Shown: positions 25,611 to 35,291 of the stretch, piece by piece
Layout: each line of letters opens with the position of its first letter
Position numbering within the stretch: position 1 is the first letter of the stretch
Assembly (NCBI GenBank): GCA_003512955.1
Contig: DOTG01000028.1
Span: 124,001 to 188,000, forward strand
Source: Marinilabiliales bacterium
GTDB lineage: Bacteria > Bacteroidota > Bacteroidia > Bacteroidales > SZUA-534
Direction: 5' to 3'
DNA: 64,000 nucleotides
The notes under the pieces: generated by a model
Database searches by the model: none
Told to the model about the DNA's origin: nothing
What the model saw: the letters and a program-made list of their open reading frames with translations, nothing else
Made by a program: the position numbers and the translations under genes

Positions 25611-28600
25611 TTACTCTACAATTACTTTTTCATAGTGCACCTGCTCTCCAACACGGGCTTGTAAGATATAAATTCCTTTGGAGAATTTTGAGAAATCAAT
25701 CAGGTATTCCTTCGTTGGCTCCAAATAATTGATTAATAACGCTCCATTGTAGCTAAACACTTGTAGCTGGTCCATTGTTTCAACAGAAGTTACCCGCACC
25801 CGATAATCTTTCGAAACAGGGTTTGGATACACCTGTAATCCATTGTTGGTCAACTGATGGATGTCAACATAGGTCAGTTCAATATTCAAGGTAACATCGG
25901 TATTCACTACATCAAAAGTTCCTTCATGGGTAGTATAACCTAATTTACTTACCGAATAGGCAATATCTTGGGCAGGAATGATTCCATACATGGATACTTT
26001 TCCGTTGCTGGCTGTGGCAATCATATCGCCAAGCACTGATATTTCGGCTGCATCAACAGGCCCGCTATTACTTGTAACATTGAAAGTAGCCCCATAAGTA
26101 ATATGGCTGATTGAAATGTTCTTTACCAAATCGCTATCAGTGATGTCGAATCCGCCTGTTACTTTTTGGTAACCCTCTTTTTCAACGGTGTAACCATAAT
26201 TCCCCTGGTTCAAACCATCAAAGGTAATTTCGCCTTCGGTGTTTGTTAGCTTTTCAACGTCTCCAACAGTCACTTTTACACCGCTCACCAAACCGAATTC
26301 ATCGGAAATTACCATCTTAACCAAATAGGTAGGTTTTAACCGTAAATGCAGGCTGTAGCAAAAGTTAACCGTTCCGACTACAATAGTCCCGGTGGTATCA
26401 ACATACCCTGTTTTTGTAGCCCTAAACGACTTAGTCCCTGGCAGGACTCCTGTAAACAAGGCACTGCCATTGGCATCGGTAACCATGGTTTGATTATCAA
26501 AGTTGATACTTACCCCTTCCAAAGGAAGTATATTTTCAAAGGCTGTGAAACAGATTTCTGGCAATTTTTCCAATAGAATAACCAAAGTGGTATCACCAGT
26601 TACACTACTGATTTTTCCTGTTTTAGAAAAATATCCGGGTTTCGAAATGGTATAAGTCTTTTCTCCGTCCTGGAGGGTATTCATAAACAAAGCCAATCCC
26701 TGCTCATTGGTTAGAAGGGTTCTGTTAGCCAATGAAATTTCAACGTCAGCTACCTGATCGATTCCATTGGTAACAGAAAACGTAACTGTGCTTTTTGGCG
26801 AAGATGAAATATATGCTTTCCATCCGTTCTTGGTGGTATTGTCGTCCGATTCAAATACGAAAGTTAATGCTCCTGATTCATTCTGGCTTTGTAAACTGTT
26901 CACGAAATTTATAGTGCAGAATGAACCTAATAAAGGGGCATTGGTGTTAGCTCCATCATAAATTTTAAGTTTATCCCAACAGCCAGTATTGGACGACTCC
27001 ACCTCAAACTGTGCAAAATCAATCATTAACCCTTCACCACTATGATGCGGTAGCAAGGTAAGTGTATCTTTTTCGTTATTGCTATATTTGGCGTCAGGGC
27101 CTCCAGAATCGTAGAAATTTGCAGTAACAATTTCTTGTGAACCGTTACCCATCCAGATGTCGGGTTCATCGCCTAAAGTAACCGCAATTTTTCCTTCAAA
27201 AAGATATTGGTGGCCGTCACCAGCAGCTAACTGGTAGGTTAAAAATACCTGATCGCCGGCAAAGAAATCCGCTCCAGCTTTAATAACTACATCAACGGAT
27301 TTGGTTTGAGAGGGATCGAACCCGCCAAAAATAACAGGTTCCGATAAAACAGTCAACAGTTCTTCATCGGAAGACGAAAAACTAATGGTTGTATTTGAAA
27401 CCTGAGCATGCCCGGCATTGGCAAAAAATGCGGTCATTGTAACTTCTTCATTGACTTCAACAATTCCGTTGGCATTACCAACTCCAGCTTGATCCACCAA
27501 CCAATTCGATTCGTTCAAATCAGGTCCATTTACAGTAAAGTCAAAGTCAAATCCGGAATTTAAACTATCGCTGAAATGAAGGTTACCATTAAAAACAACC
27601 GCTTCCTGATCGGGTACATTATTTTTAAGTTGTATTTGTAATGGGCTTGTCAAAACCTTTAATTCATTGGCTAATATAGTCCCAACTTCAATAGTGTGAT
27701 TTTCGCCTAAAGGCAACACCCACTCACTATCGGTATTTAATTCAATCACTACATTATGAGCATCTTCATTTCCAAAATTTTGAATTTGAAAATAGGCGCC
27801 CATGGTTTCACCAAATTCAGCCATGTTGTTCTGATTTCCTAGCAAATCCGTAATTAGGATTTCTGTAATTACCAAGAAAGGCCCGTTTGGAGCAATGACC
27901 CGTAAAGAATCAATAAATGGAGCATAACCGGGATGTGTAGCTGTGATAATAATTTGGTTTTCGCCAATATGCTGCAATGGTTCAAAAGTCAAATCGCACA
28001 CATCGGTGGCATCCGCTTTTCCAAATGCGGCCAACTTACCGTTTTCCATCAACGTAATGGTTGCTCCTTTAGGTGCGGTAACTTTCAGGTTGCTTTGGCC
28101 CACAACCAAAATATCGGTAAAAACAGGTTCAATTTCTTGCGTTTGGTATTTTGCAGGAACTAAAGACGGATCGCCCATAATTCCATATATTTCCCAATAA
28201 TATCCTTTTAAATCGGAAGTTGAACTTTGGACAGCCAAATTGCCAACATTCAGTATCTGCCCGGCAGTATAGGCATGCTGGTCATCGGTTTCGTTGTGTG
28301 TATGAAACCATGCATCCCATGAACCTAGCCCGGTGGTTTCATAAGTAGGATTGGCCACAATGTTTGAGGTAAATCCAATCCCCCAATAATAATCTTCGTC
28401 CCAATAGGAAAAATTGCTGGCCCCAATATATGCAACAGCCCCTTTATTGGCTGTGCGTACAATTTCTTCGGCAAACGATGTTGTATTATATGAATAAGAT
28501 TGGCAACAGTTACCAATCATCAAGGGATATTTATTGATATTACTTAAGGATGAAATATCCGAAATATCAAATGAAGGATCGGCCCAACCATCGGCACTGC

Positions 28601-29930
28601 AATGAGCCGTGTAATAAGCAATCCCAACTCCTGCATCAAAATCATCAATCATCGCCTGGTGGGCCTGCAAACTATTTGAAACAATGGGTGAACCTGAACC
28701 ATATAAGTAATAATGGGCATTTATTCCGTTTTGTTCATTGGAGTAATAATCCATAAAATAATTGATGGCTCCATTTCCATAAGTTGGTGCATACGATGCA
28801 TCAACTCCACTTACCAATAAATGTTCACTATGATAACCGCGTAAATTGCCTGAACCTTGCTCTACATACAATGTTTTGGTAATGATGATATTTAACTGGG
28901 TTGTGGTAACTGCCGAAAAACGTCCGTAAAAAACTTCAGGCAAAAAATCTCCGGTGTATTCTGCATAATATAAATCGGTGGCATGGCTATCGGTTTCGCC
29001 ATTCCAGGCAGGAATATCGGCCACATCGCCTACCAATAAAATATAGGAAGGTTTTGCTGTTCCCGAAGCTGGATTGTCATACAGATTTTTCAGATAAGTT
29101 TTAATCACATTTTTATCGGGTGAAGAAATTGACTCTCCTATATAGGCTTCGATGACGTAAAAGCCCTGCTGCCTTTTCCAATTTACAAATGATTGTAGGG
29201 TTTCTTTATACTTAGTAGGAGAAACAATAACATAAGTCTCCTGATCCAAGGAGCTCTTTGCAGAGGTTACCAGTGATGTATGAGTATCGATATCTGTAAA
29301 ATCCCAATCCATATACGAAGGGAATTGGCCTTCCCAAGCAAGTTTCACTTGAACTTGATGCCTTACTCTAATTTTGTTTGCAACAGCATTATATAAAACC
29401 GGGCGATACACCAACTCATACAGTTTAACATCGCGCATGATTCCAACCTCATGCAATTCAACGGCCGGGCGATCGTTAAAACTGTTTTGTTTGTATGCCT
29501 TTCCCTTCTCGTATTTTATCTTTTCTGGGTTTTTCTGGCTCTTTGAAATGGAAGCAATGGCAGGTTTTAGCAGTCGGTTATTTTTTGAATCGGACATATC
29601 AATTTCCTCTTCGTCCGTGTTTATAACCGCGATAGAGAGGATTACATCTTTTGGAACCACAATCAGTTGATTGTAAATAGGCAAGTCAGGTTGCCCGGTT
29701 TCGTAAGTACGGCCAAAACCATCGGCAGTAAGCGAAAGAAATTCCTCCTGATTAGCAGTAAATGGGTTAACACTTAACTCTGATAAATGAAAAGCTGCTG
29801 TGAATGAGTTTTGAACAACTCCATCCACCAAAAATGTTTTTTTAGTGCCCTCATGGAACCCAATCTTTTTTTGGGCATGCGTTAGCAACGATAAACATAG
29901 TAAAACTGATAAAAAGCTAAAGATTCTCAT
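25611..29930 (-). CDS. C25 (gingipain-type) protease with CUB domain, four Ig-like repeats and T9SS C-terminal domain
   Basis: About 1439 residues from the ATG at 29930; the frame extends 14 codons upstream, but the signal peptide MRIFSFLSVLLCLSLLTHAQ begins here. It has a C25 propeptide-like region at about 25-230 and a catalytic domain at about 232-610. His443 is in YYTAHCSADGWA and the Cys pair 475-476 in IGNCCQSYSYN. Further features are Ig-like segments and a CUB-like domain at about 935-1040 (YDSGGPDAKYSN, then CWDKLKIYDGANTNAPLLGSF). Four ~75-residue carboxypeptidase-regulatory-like repeats cover about 1045-1355. A type A T9SS sorting domain closes it (VYPNPVSKDYRVRV, then GIYILQARVG). 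It is paralogous to the next gene downstream, and both should be exported and processed by the Por/T9SS machinery. Confidence 0.93.
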   Translation of the reverse strand: MRIFSFLSVLLCLSLLTHAQKKIGFHEGTKKTFLVDGVVQNSFTAAFHLSELSVNPFTANQEEFLSLTADGFGRTYETGQPDLPIYNQLIVVPKDVILSIAVINTDEEEIDMSDSKNNRLLKPAIASISKSQKNPEKIKYEKGKAYKQNSFNDRPAVELHEVGIMRDVKLYELVYRPVLYNAVANKIRVRHQVQVKLAWEGQFPSYMDWDFTDIDTHTSLVTSAKSSLDQETYVIVSPTKYKETLQSFVNWKRQQGFYVIEAYIGESISSPDKNVIKTYLKNLYDNPASGTAKPSYILLVGDVADIPAWNGETDSHATDLYYAEYTGDFLPEVFYGRFSAVTTTQLNIIITKTLYVEQGSGNLRGYHSEHLLVSGVDASYAPTYGNGAINYFMDYYSNEQNGINAHYYLYGSGSPIVSNSLQAHQAMIDDFDAGVGIAYYTAHCSADGWADPSFDISDISSLSNINKYPLMIGNCCQSYSYNTTSFAEEIVRTANKGAVAYIGASNFSYWDEDYYWGIGFTSNIVANPTYETTGLGSWDAWFHTHNETDDQHAYTAGQILNVGNLAVQSSTSDLKGYYWEIYGIMGDPSLVPAKYQTQEIEPVFTDILVVGQSNLKVTAPKGATITLMENGKLAAFGKADATDVCDLTFEPLQHIGENQIIITATHPGYAPFIDSLRVIAPNGPFLVITEILITDLLGNQNNMAEFGETMGAYFQIQNFGNEDAHNVVIELNTDSEWVLPLGENHTIEVGTILANELKVLTSPLQIQLKNNVPDQEAVVFNGNLHFSDSLNSGFDFDFTVNGPDLNESNWLVDQAGVGNANGIVEVNEEVTMTAFFANAGHAQVSNTTISFSSSDEELLTVLSEPVIFGGFDPSQTKSVDVVIKAGADFFAGDQVFLTYQLAAGDGHQYLFEGKIAVTLGDEPDIWMGNGSQEIVTANFYDSGGPDAKYSNNEKDTLTLLPHHSGEGLMIDFAQFEVESSNTGCWDKLKIYDGANTNAPLLGSFCTINFVNSLQSQNESGALTFVFESDDNTTKNGWKAYISSSPKSTVTFSVTNGIDQVADVEISLANRTLLTNEQGLALFMNTLQDGEKTYTISKPGYFSKTGKISSVTGDTTLVILLEKLPEICFTAFENILPLEGVSINFDNQTMVTDANGSALFTGVLPGTKSFRATKTGYVDTTGTIVVGTVNFCYSLHLRLKPTYLVKMVISDEFGLVSGVKVTVGDVEKLTNTEGEITFDGLNQGNYGYTVEKEGYQKVTGGFDITDSDLVKNISISHITYGATFNVTSNSGPVDAAEISVLGDMIATASNGKVSMYGIIPAQDIAYSVSKLGYTTHEGTFDVVNTDVTLNIELTYVDIHQLTNNGLQVYPNPVSKDYRVRVTSVETMDQLQVFSYNGALLINYLEPTKEYLIDFSKFSKGIYILQARVGEQVHYEKVIVE

Positions 29931-29969
29931 GTAGTTTGTAGTAATTAATTTGTAATAATAGTTCTGGCA

Positions 29970-29977
29970 CAAATATA
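29970..29977 (-). promoter_or_regulatory. -7 box of the CUB-containing C25 protease gene
   Basis: On the minus strand it reads TATATTTG, an exact TAnnTTTG, giving a leader of about 33 bases. The -33 region is not a clear TTTG. Confidence 0.45.
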
Positions 29978-30127
29978 AAAAAATTAAGTTTCAGCACTTT
30001 CCTATTTAGAATTAATTCAAAATAAGCAACGGTAAATGTATTTGGTTCATCTAATGAAAAGTTTTTAATTTGTCTTTAATAACATGTAACCCAATTTCGA
30101 ATAAAATTTAAATGCAGCAAGTTACCA

Positions 30128-30784
30128 ATGACCCAACGATTATCGAAACCTTTAAAGAAGTATTTTTATTTGTTCATCATTATTTTGGCAAGTGTTTTCA
30201 TTGTTTTATTCCTTCCCGACCAGATTATCCATCATAAAACCTGCAATAAGCTCTACCAATCAGCGTCCGAGATTCCAAAGAACAAAGTGGGATTGCTTCT
30301 TGGTACAAGCAAATATATCCGGAAAGGTGAAATTAACCTGTTTTATAAAAACCGGATCGAGGCTACCCTGATTCTTTTCAATCACCAGAAAATTGATTAC
30401 ATATTAATAAGTGGCGACAACGGACTGATTGAATACAACGAACCGATGACCATAAAGAATGATTTGGTGAAAGCCGGCATTCCTGAAGAACGGATTTTTC
30501 TCGATTATGCCGGTTTTCGCACCTGGGATTCGATGATCCGGGCAAAAAAAGTATTTGGTGAAACCCAACTCACTATTATCTCGCAAAAATTCCAAAATGA
30601 ACGGGCTATTTTTATTGGCCGGGTTCAGAACATGGATGTGGTAGGGTTTAATGCTCAGGATGTTCCAACTTCCTATGGATTAAAGACCATGGTGCGTGAA
30701 AAGATGGCCCGGATAAAATTATTTATCGATATCCTGATAAACAAAAAGCCAAAATATCTGGGAAACACCATCCATATTGGTTAA
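30128..30784 (+). CDS. SanA/YdcF-like DUF218 membrane protein
   Basis: 218 residues. One N-terminal membrane segment (about 12-31) is followed by a DUF218 domain: VGLLLGTSKYIRKGE, then NRIEATLILF, then YILISGDNG, then VKAGIPEERIFLDYAGFRTWDSMIRAK. E. coli SanA, in the same family, affects vancomycin entry at high temperature and envelope barrier function, and the biochemical activity of the family is poorly defined. The acidic and Arg residues of the pocket (SGDN, DYAG, RTWDS) are retained. It is divergent from the C25 protease gene, with no clear operon partner. Confidence 0.85.
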   Translation: MTQRLSKPLKKYFYLFIIILASVFIVLFLPDQIIHHKTCNKLYQSASEIPKNKVGLLLGTSKYIRKGEINLFYKNRIEATLILFNHQKIDYILISGDNGLIEYNEPMTIKNDLVKAGIPEERIFLDYAGFRTWDSMIRAKKVFGETQLTIISQKFQNERAIFIGRVQNMDVVGFNAQDVPTSYGLKTMVREKMARIKLFIDILINKKPKYLGNTIHIG

Positions 30785-30850
30785 CCTAAAAAAACAACGT
30801 TTTGAAACTTTAGAAATAATAGTAACTTTACCGTGAATGTTTAACCAAAA

Positions 30851-31648
30851 ATGTCGATTATGAAAAAACTAATGTTAATGGCAGGTATTTTAATAATGGC
30901 CGTAGCTGCCAACAGCCAAATATTCAGTTGGGGTTTAAAAGGGGGTGTCAATTCATCGAAAATCAGTTTTGATGATTTTAGCATTGATGAACCACCAACT
31001 GTTAGGGTTGACCCGACTCATTATACTGATATTGCTGATATTCTTGCAAATAATGCATTAACAGATGCTGAAAAGGCTAGCCAATTAGCAAATCCTGATT
31101 TTTATACTATCACTGCCCCAAAAGTATCTTTTGAACCATCATCGTATGATATGGGCTACCATTTTGGGGCTTTTGCCCGTGTAAAAGTTTTGGGTATTTT
31201 TATTCAGCCAGAATTGATATTCTCGCAGACCAAAACGACCATTAATATTCAGGAAGAAGATGCCGAGGATATTGCAAACAGTGTAATAAGTTCAGCTGCC
31301 GACATTAAATACACCAATTTCGATATTCCTGTAATGGTAGGTGTGAAATTTGGTCCAGCCCGCCTTTATGGAGGTCCAGTAGCTACTTTTAAACTGGGAA
31401 ATAAAGCAGATAAATCAGCTTCAGAAGAGATTAATGAAATGTTAGACAGTTTTACCGCTGTTACTCAAAAAGCTACATTTGGTGGACAAGCCGGCATTGG
31501 TTTGGATATTCTGAAAAAAGTAACTCTTGATGTGCGTTACGAATTTCCGTTGAGTAAACTGGGTGACAATATCTCACTTGGAGACTATACCTATAGTACC
31601 GATCAGCGTCAAAGCCAGTTTATAGCCAGTATTGGATTTATTTTCTAG
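30851..31648 (+). CDS. outer-membrane beta-barrel protein (PorT-like fold)
   Basis: 265 residues, or 262 if the second ATG (30860) is used. Signal peptide ends AVAANSQ, then the beginning FSWGLKGGVNSSKI is typical of Bacteroidota PorT/OMP_b-brl_2 small barrels. An insert at about 40-90 contains a DPTHYTDIADILANNALTDA-type segment, probably an extracellular or periplasmic loop. The last strand ends in Phe (SQFIASIGFIF), as expected for a barrel. Function unknown; despite the fold name there is no reason to call it the T9SS protein PorT. Its own terminator follows. Confidence 0.78.
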   Translation: MSIMKKLMLMAGILIMAVAANSQIFSWGLKGGVNSSKISFDDFSIDEPPTVRVDPTHYTDIADILANNALTDAEKASQLANPDFYTITAPKVSFEPSSYDMGYHFGAFARVKVLGIFIQPELIFSQTKTTINIQEEDAEDIANSVISSAADIKYTNFDIPVMVGVKFGPARLYGGPVATFKLGNKADKSASEEINEMLDSFTAVTQKATFGGQAGIGLDILKKVTLDVRYEFPLSKLGDNISLGDYTYSTDQRQSQFIASIGFIF

Positions 31649-31668
31649 ATAATTACAAATACATACAG

Positions 31669-31698
31669 GAACCCGAAGAAACCTTCGGGTTTTTTTAT
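31669..31698 (+). terminator. intrinsic terminator
   Basis: AACCCGAAG and CTTCGGGTT pair around a short loop, followed by seven T, 21 bases after the stop codon. Confidence 0.88.
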
Positions 31699-31762
31699 GC
31701 CTTAAAACCCATGAAAATCCAACAAAATCATAGAACTATCACCTAATTTCGCAAAAAAAAAT

Positions 31763-33046
31763 ATGAAAAATATTGCTTTGGGCATAGCCATTTTCGTTGC
31801 CGCTTTTCACGGATTCTCACAAAAAATCCCCGATTCCCTGTATGTAGCAATTCAGGAAGGAATCAGGTTGAAAACGGATAAATACCAAACCTTTGAATTG
31901 AATGTGGGCATCCATAGCCAGATTTGGATGCGGTACATGCAGTTAAACCCAAATACCACCGACAACCAAGGCAATCCGGTAAGCCATGATGTTGATTTAC
32001 TTCTCCGGCAAACTTCCTTTACCACGCACCTCGCTTTCGACAGATATACATTTTTTGTGCAAACGGCATTAACTCCGCAATCCCATACAAATTCAATAAA
32101 CAGTAACGCTCCCGGCAAAGTCCAATTTTATTGCTACGATGCCTGGGGAAGCATGAAAATTCACAAAGATTATTTGATTGCCGGTGCCGGGTTAACCATG
32201 TACAATGGCATTTCCAGGTACTCCAGTGCCAGCGCCACCAAAACACTTACCGCCGATGTTCCTGTCAGCGCTTTGCCCGCGTTATCAACCGATGACCAGA
32301 CCGGACGCCAATTGGGGCTTTTTTTTACCGGAAACGTTGGCCCTTTCAGCTACCGGACCTCCATTACCAAACCGTTTGTAGCCAATACCATTCCTGCAAC
32401 TGTTGAATTCAATAAAATTTACTTCCAGCCCAACCACAACTTCAGCTACAAAGGGTATTTTGAATGGCAATTTTTTGATAAAGAAAGTAATGCCATGCCA
32501 TTCAAAACAGGCACCTACATGGGCCAAAAGAAAGTCCTAAACCTTGGATTTGGTTTTGATTTTCATCCCGATGCTACCATCAGCTATTATTCCGATGGCA
32601 CCTTTGAGGATTTTAATGCCACCCACCTGGCTGTGGATTTATTCCTTGATTACCCATTTCAGAACCGCAGTGCATTAACTTTCTATGTGGGACAGTTTTG
32701 GTACAACTATGGTCCCAATTTTACCACTAGTTTTGGTTTTGCCGATATTTATGGTAACGGGCTCAGCGAATTTTTGCAAGGGACCGGAATGTCAACACTT
32801 TTGCAAACAGCCTATTTATTGCCATCAAAGGAAAAGTCAGGAAGGGTCCAACCCTTTTATGAACTTACCTATCGCTATTTTGACGGTTTAAACCGCCGCC
32901 TGATCCATCATAATGTCGGTTTAAATTATTACATTGTTGAACATAAAATTAAAGGAACCCTTCAATACGAAAACCGCCCTTACTATGATATGAGTTCCAT
33001 CGTCCGGAAATCAATGGTCATTGTAAAGATGCAGTTCTCAATTTAA
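31763..33046 (+). CDS. putative outer-membrane porin-like beta-barrel
   Basis: 427 residues. The signal peptide ends AAFHGFSQ. The mature protein has repeated amphipathic strands, many aromatic girdles (FELNVGIHSQIWMRYMQ, then FFVQTALTPQS, then WGSMKIHKDYLIAGAGLTMYNG) and ends VKMQFSI. This looks like the phosphate-selective-porin-like group seen in Bacteroidota, but I cannot name a family with confidence. It is a single-gene unit after a terminator. The NfeD-SPFH promoter lies immediately downstream. Confidence 0.6.
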   Translation: MKNIALGIAIFVAAFHGFSQKIPDSLYVAIQEGIRLKTDKYQTFELNVGIHSQIWMRYMQLNPNTTDNQGNPVSHDVDLLLRQTSFTTHLAFDRYTFFVQTALTPQSHTNSINSNAPGKVQFYCYDAWGSMKIHKDYLIAGAGLTMYNGISRYSSASATKTLTADVPVSALPALSTDDQTGRQLGLFFTGNVGPFSYRTSITKPFVANTIPATVEFNKIYFQPNHNFSYKGYFEWQFFDKESNAMPFKTGTYMGQKKVLNLGFGFDFHPDATISYYSDGTFEDFNATHLAVDLFLDYPFQNRSALTFYVGQFWYNYGPNFTTSFGFADIYGNGLSEFLQGTGMSTLLQTAYLLPSKEKSGRVQPFYELTYRYFDGLNRRLIHHNVGLNYYIVEHKIKGTLQYENRPYYDMSSIVRKSMVIVKMQFSI

Positions 33047-33075
33047 ACAGATGCAATGTTTCTTTGATTCCAATT

Positions 33076-33107
33076 TCACTTACATCAAAATATCATGTAA
33101 CTTTGGT
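33076..33107 (+). promoter_or_regulatory. promoter of the NfeD-SPFH unit
   Basis: TTTC (33076-33079), 20 bases, then TAACTTTG (33100-33107), an exact -7 box with a one-mismatch -33 box. The leader to the ATG at 33166 is about 50 bases. Confidence 0.6.
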
Positions 33108-33165
33108 TAATGATATTCGTCACAAACACGTTCGAACCAAAAATTAATACCAAAACCTTAAAAAA

Positions 33166-33627
33166 ATGTCAACCTTAGAATTTTTAAAAAACCCTCCCGT
33201 GATGTGGTTTTTAATTGGACTCGCGTTCGCTTTAATCGAACTATTTGTTCCCGGTTTGATACTTATCTTTTTTGGTATCGGTGCCTGGATTACAGCCCTT
33301 TTCAGTCTTTTTCTCCCAATAAGTGTCGGGATGCAGATTGTACTATTTGTAATAGCCTCTATCCTAAGTCTGGTAATTTTACGCAGATGGTTTAAAAACC
33401 GGTTCTTCTCTGAAAAGAAAGACCAAACCCAAGATCCCGATGACGACTTCACCGGCTCGTTTGCCGTAGCCGAAACTGTCATTGGCCCCGGTCAACCCGG
33501 AAAAATATCATACCACGGAAGCCCCTGGCAGGCGGAATCGGAAGAAGCCGTTGCTCCCGGTGAACGGGTTGTTATTGTTGCGAAAAAGAATATTACTTTT
33601 ATTGTGAAACCCATAAAAAACAACTAA
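33166..33627 (+). CDS. NfeD-family membrane protein
   Basis: 153 residues. Two to three membrane segments (about 14-75) are followed by a C-terminal OB-fold domain (GSFAVAETVIGPGQPGKISYHG, then WQAESEE, then GERVVIVAKKNITFIVKP). NfeD proteins are partners of SPFH/stomatin proteins and their genes are usually adjacent. Here the SPFH gene starts two bases after this stop codon, so the pair is a textbook NfeD1b-type operon involved in membrane microdomain organisation or quality control. Confidence 0.92.
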   Translation: MSTLEFLKNPPVMWFLIGLAFALIELFVPGLILIFFGIGAWITALFSLFLPISVGMQIVLFVIASILSLVILRRWFKNRFFSEKKDQTQDPDDDFTGSFAVAETVIGPGQPGKISYHGSPWQAESEEAVAPGERVVIVAKKNITFIVKPIKNN

Positions 33628-33629
33628 TC

Positions 33630-34556
33630 ATGGAAACATCAAACATTATTACCGCTTTAGGCTTAGCCTTGTTAGTTATTATTATTATTGCTTCGACCGT
33701 TAAAATTGTCCCTCAACGGAGCGCCTATATTGTGGAACGGCTTGGAAAATACAACGATACCTTTCAGGCCGGGTTCCACATCCTGATTCCTTTTATTGAT
33801 AAAATCAGTTACAAACATACCTTAAAAGAGCAGGCCATTGATGTAGCACCCCAGACCTGTATTACCCGCGATAATATTTCTGTTGAAGTGGATGGTATTT
33901 TATATCTCCAGGTAATGGACCCGAAAAATGCCTCATACGGAATTGATGATTACCGTTTTGCCTCTATCCAGATTGCCCAAACCACCATGCGTAGCATCAT
34001 CGGGAAACTGGAACTGGATAAAACCTTTGAAGAACGCGATACCATTAATGTTTCAATTGTTGAGGCTATTGACAAGGCCAGTGAACCCTGGGGGGCCAAA
34101 GTGACCCGCTACGAGGTAAAAAACATTGTGCCTCCGCAAAGTATTAAAGATGCCATGGAAAAACAGATGCGTGCCGAACGTTCAAAAAGGGCTGTGATTG
34201 CAGAATCAGAGGGTGAAAAACAAGCCAAAATAAATGTGGCCGAGGGTGATAAACAGGAACTGATAGCCAAATCGGAAGGTGAAAAGCAAAAACGTATCAA
34301 CGAAGCCCAGGGTAAAGCCGCCGAAATTGAATCCATAGCCAAGGCTACGGCCGAAGGTATCCGTGCCATTGCAGATGCTATCGGTTCAGCCAATGGTAAA
34401 GATGCCGTAAACCTGCGTATTGCCGAACAATACCTGCTGGAATTTGGAAAACTGGCGTCCACCAACAATACCATGATCATTCCTCAGAATATGGCCGACA
34501 TTTCAGGGATTATTGCCACGGCAACCTCTGTATTTAAGGAAACTGCTAAAAAGTAA
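33630..34556 (+). CDS. SPFH/Band 7 protein (paraslipin/QmcA-like)
   Basis: 308 residues. An N-terminal membrane anchor (about 7-25) is followed by a Band 7 domain (IVPQRSAYIVERLGKYNDTF, then PFIDKISYKHTLKEQAIDV, then TRDNISVEVDGILYLQV). A long Glu/Lys/Ala-rich coiled coil (about 175-255; EGEKQAKINVAEGDKQ) precedes a short hydrophobic end. The family forms oligomeric cages or rafts on membranes and regulates proteases. It is translationally coupled to the preceding NfeD gene (2-base gap). It is followed by a palindromic element that may end the transcript. Confidence 0.93.
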   Translation: METSNIITALGLALLVIIIIASTVKIVPQRSAYIVERLGKYNDTFQAGFHILIPFIDKISYKHTLKEQAIDVAPQTCITRDNISVEVDGILYLQVMDPKNASYGIDDYRFASIQIAQTTMRSIIGKLELDKTFEERDTINVSIVEAIDKASEPWGAKVTRYEVKNIVPPQSIKDAMEKQMRAERSKRAVIAESEGEKQAKINVAEGDKQELIAKSEGEKQKRINEAQGKAAEIESIAKATAEGIRAIADAIGSANGKDAVNLRIAEQYLLEFGKLASTNNTMIIPQNMADISGIIATATSVFKETAKK

Positions 34557-34568
34557 ACGATAGAATCA

Positions 34569-34620
34569 AAGTCATCGGATGAATTATATGTTTAATGAAA
34601 AAACATGCGTCCGATGACTT
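34569..34620. repeat. palindromic intergenic element, family member 1
   Basis: AAGTCATCGGA (34569-34579) and TCCGATGACTT (34610-34620) are perfect 11-base complements, with an inner partial pair ATGTTT/AACAT. A short T run follows at about 34628-34633. It shares the GTCAYCNGGTGAAT-like arm with elements at 42.6, 47.1 and 58.0 kb. It may end transcription of the NfeD-SPFH unit. Confidence 0.65.
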
Positions 34621-34639
34621 ATAATGCTTTTTTAAGATA

Positions 34640-35017
34640 ATGAAAACCCTTGGAAATGTAATCTGGTTAGTTTTTGGCGGAATAGTTACTGCACTGGAAT
34701 ATTTTGTGGCCAGCATCCCGTTGTTTATTACAATTATCGGAATCCCCTTTGCTTTGCAGACACTAAAACTGGGAAAACTGGCGTTGTGGCCATTCGGTTC
34801 GCAAATACGTATAAAACCAGGCAACCCGGGTTGTTTGTCCACCCTTATGAACATCCTCTGGTTTTTTATTGGCGGAATCTGGATATGCCTAAGCCATTTG
34901 ATTTTTGGAATTATTTTCGGAATCACCATCGTTGGAATTCCGTTTGCCATTCAGCATTTCAAACTGGCCTCCTTGGCATTGACCCCTTTTGGTAGGGAGG
35001 TAGATTGGAAAATTTAG
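34640..35017 (+). CDS. YccF-domain inner-membrane protein
   Basis: 125 residues with two repeats of the YccF motif: a hydrophobic helix followed by TIIGIPFALQTLKLGKLALWPFG in the first half and TIVGIPFAIQHFKLASLALTPFG in the second. About four membrane helices are predicted. The family is widespread and has no known activity. The internal duplication is a family feature. It is on the same strand as NfeD-SPFH but separated by the palindromic element. Confidence 0.88.
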   Translation: MKTLGNVIWLVFGGIVTALEYFVASIPLFITIIGIPFALQTLKLGKLALWPFGSQIRIKPGNPGCLSTLMNILWFFIGGIWICLSHLIFGIIFGITIVGIPFAIQHFKLASLALTPFGREVDWKI

Positions 35018-35291
35018 AAGTGCACCTTCTATCATCCAATTTGGTTAACTTACTCTTTTAACTGAAAAAGGAATACATATCCAGTATAAAAAAGCTCAGT
35101 TTTGATTTTTAAATTAGAAGCATACGCATAAGAGTAGGGTTGCAATATAAACAAAAACCATTATCTTGTGATGACTTACGAATCTTAAATGAAATTAGAA
35201 TTTTCGATTAAAGTTTACAGCATAACAAACAACTAATATTATATACTGTCCATTGATTATCAATAGTTAAAACCGACTAAAATCCAATATT

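Noticed and set aside
30851..31648. Naming the barrel gene porT (T9SS component)
   Set aside because: The PorT-like fold is shared by many small barrels; neither the size nor the context supports the secretion component.
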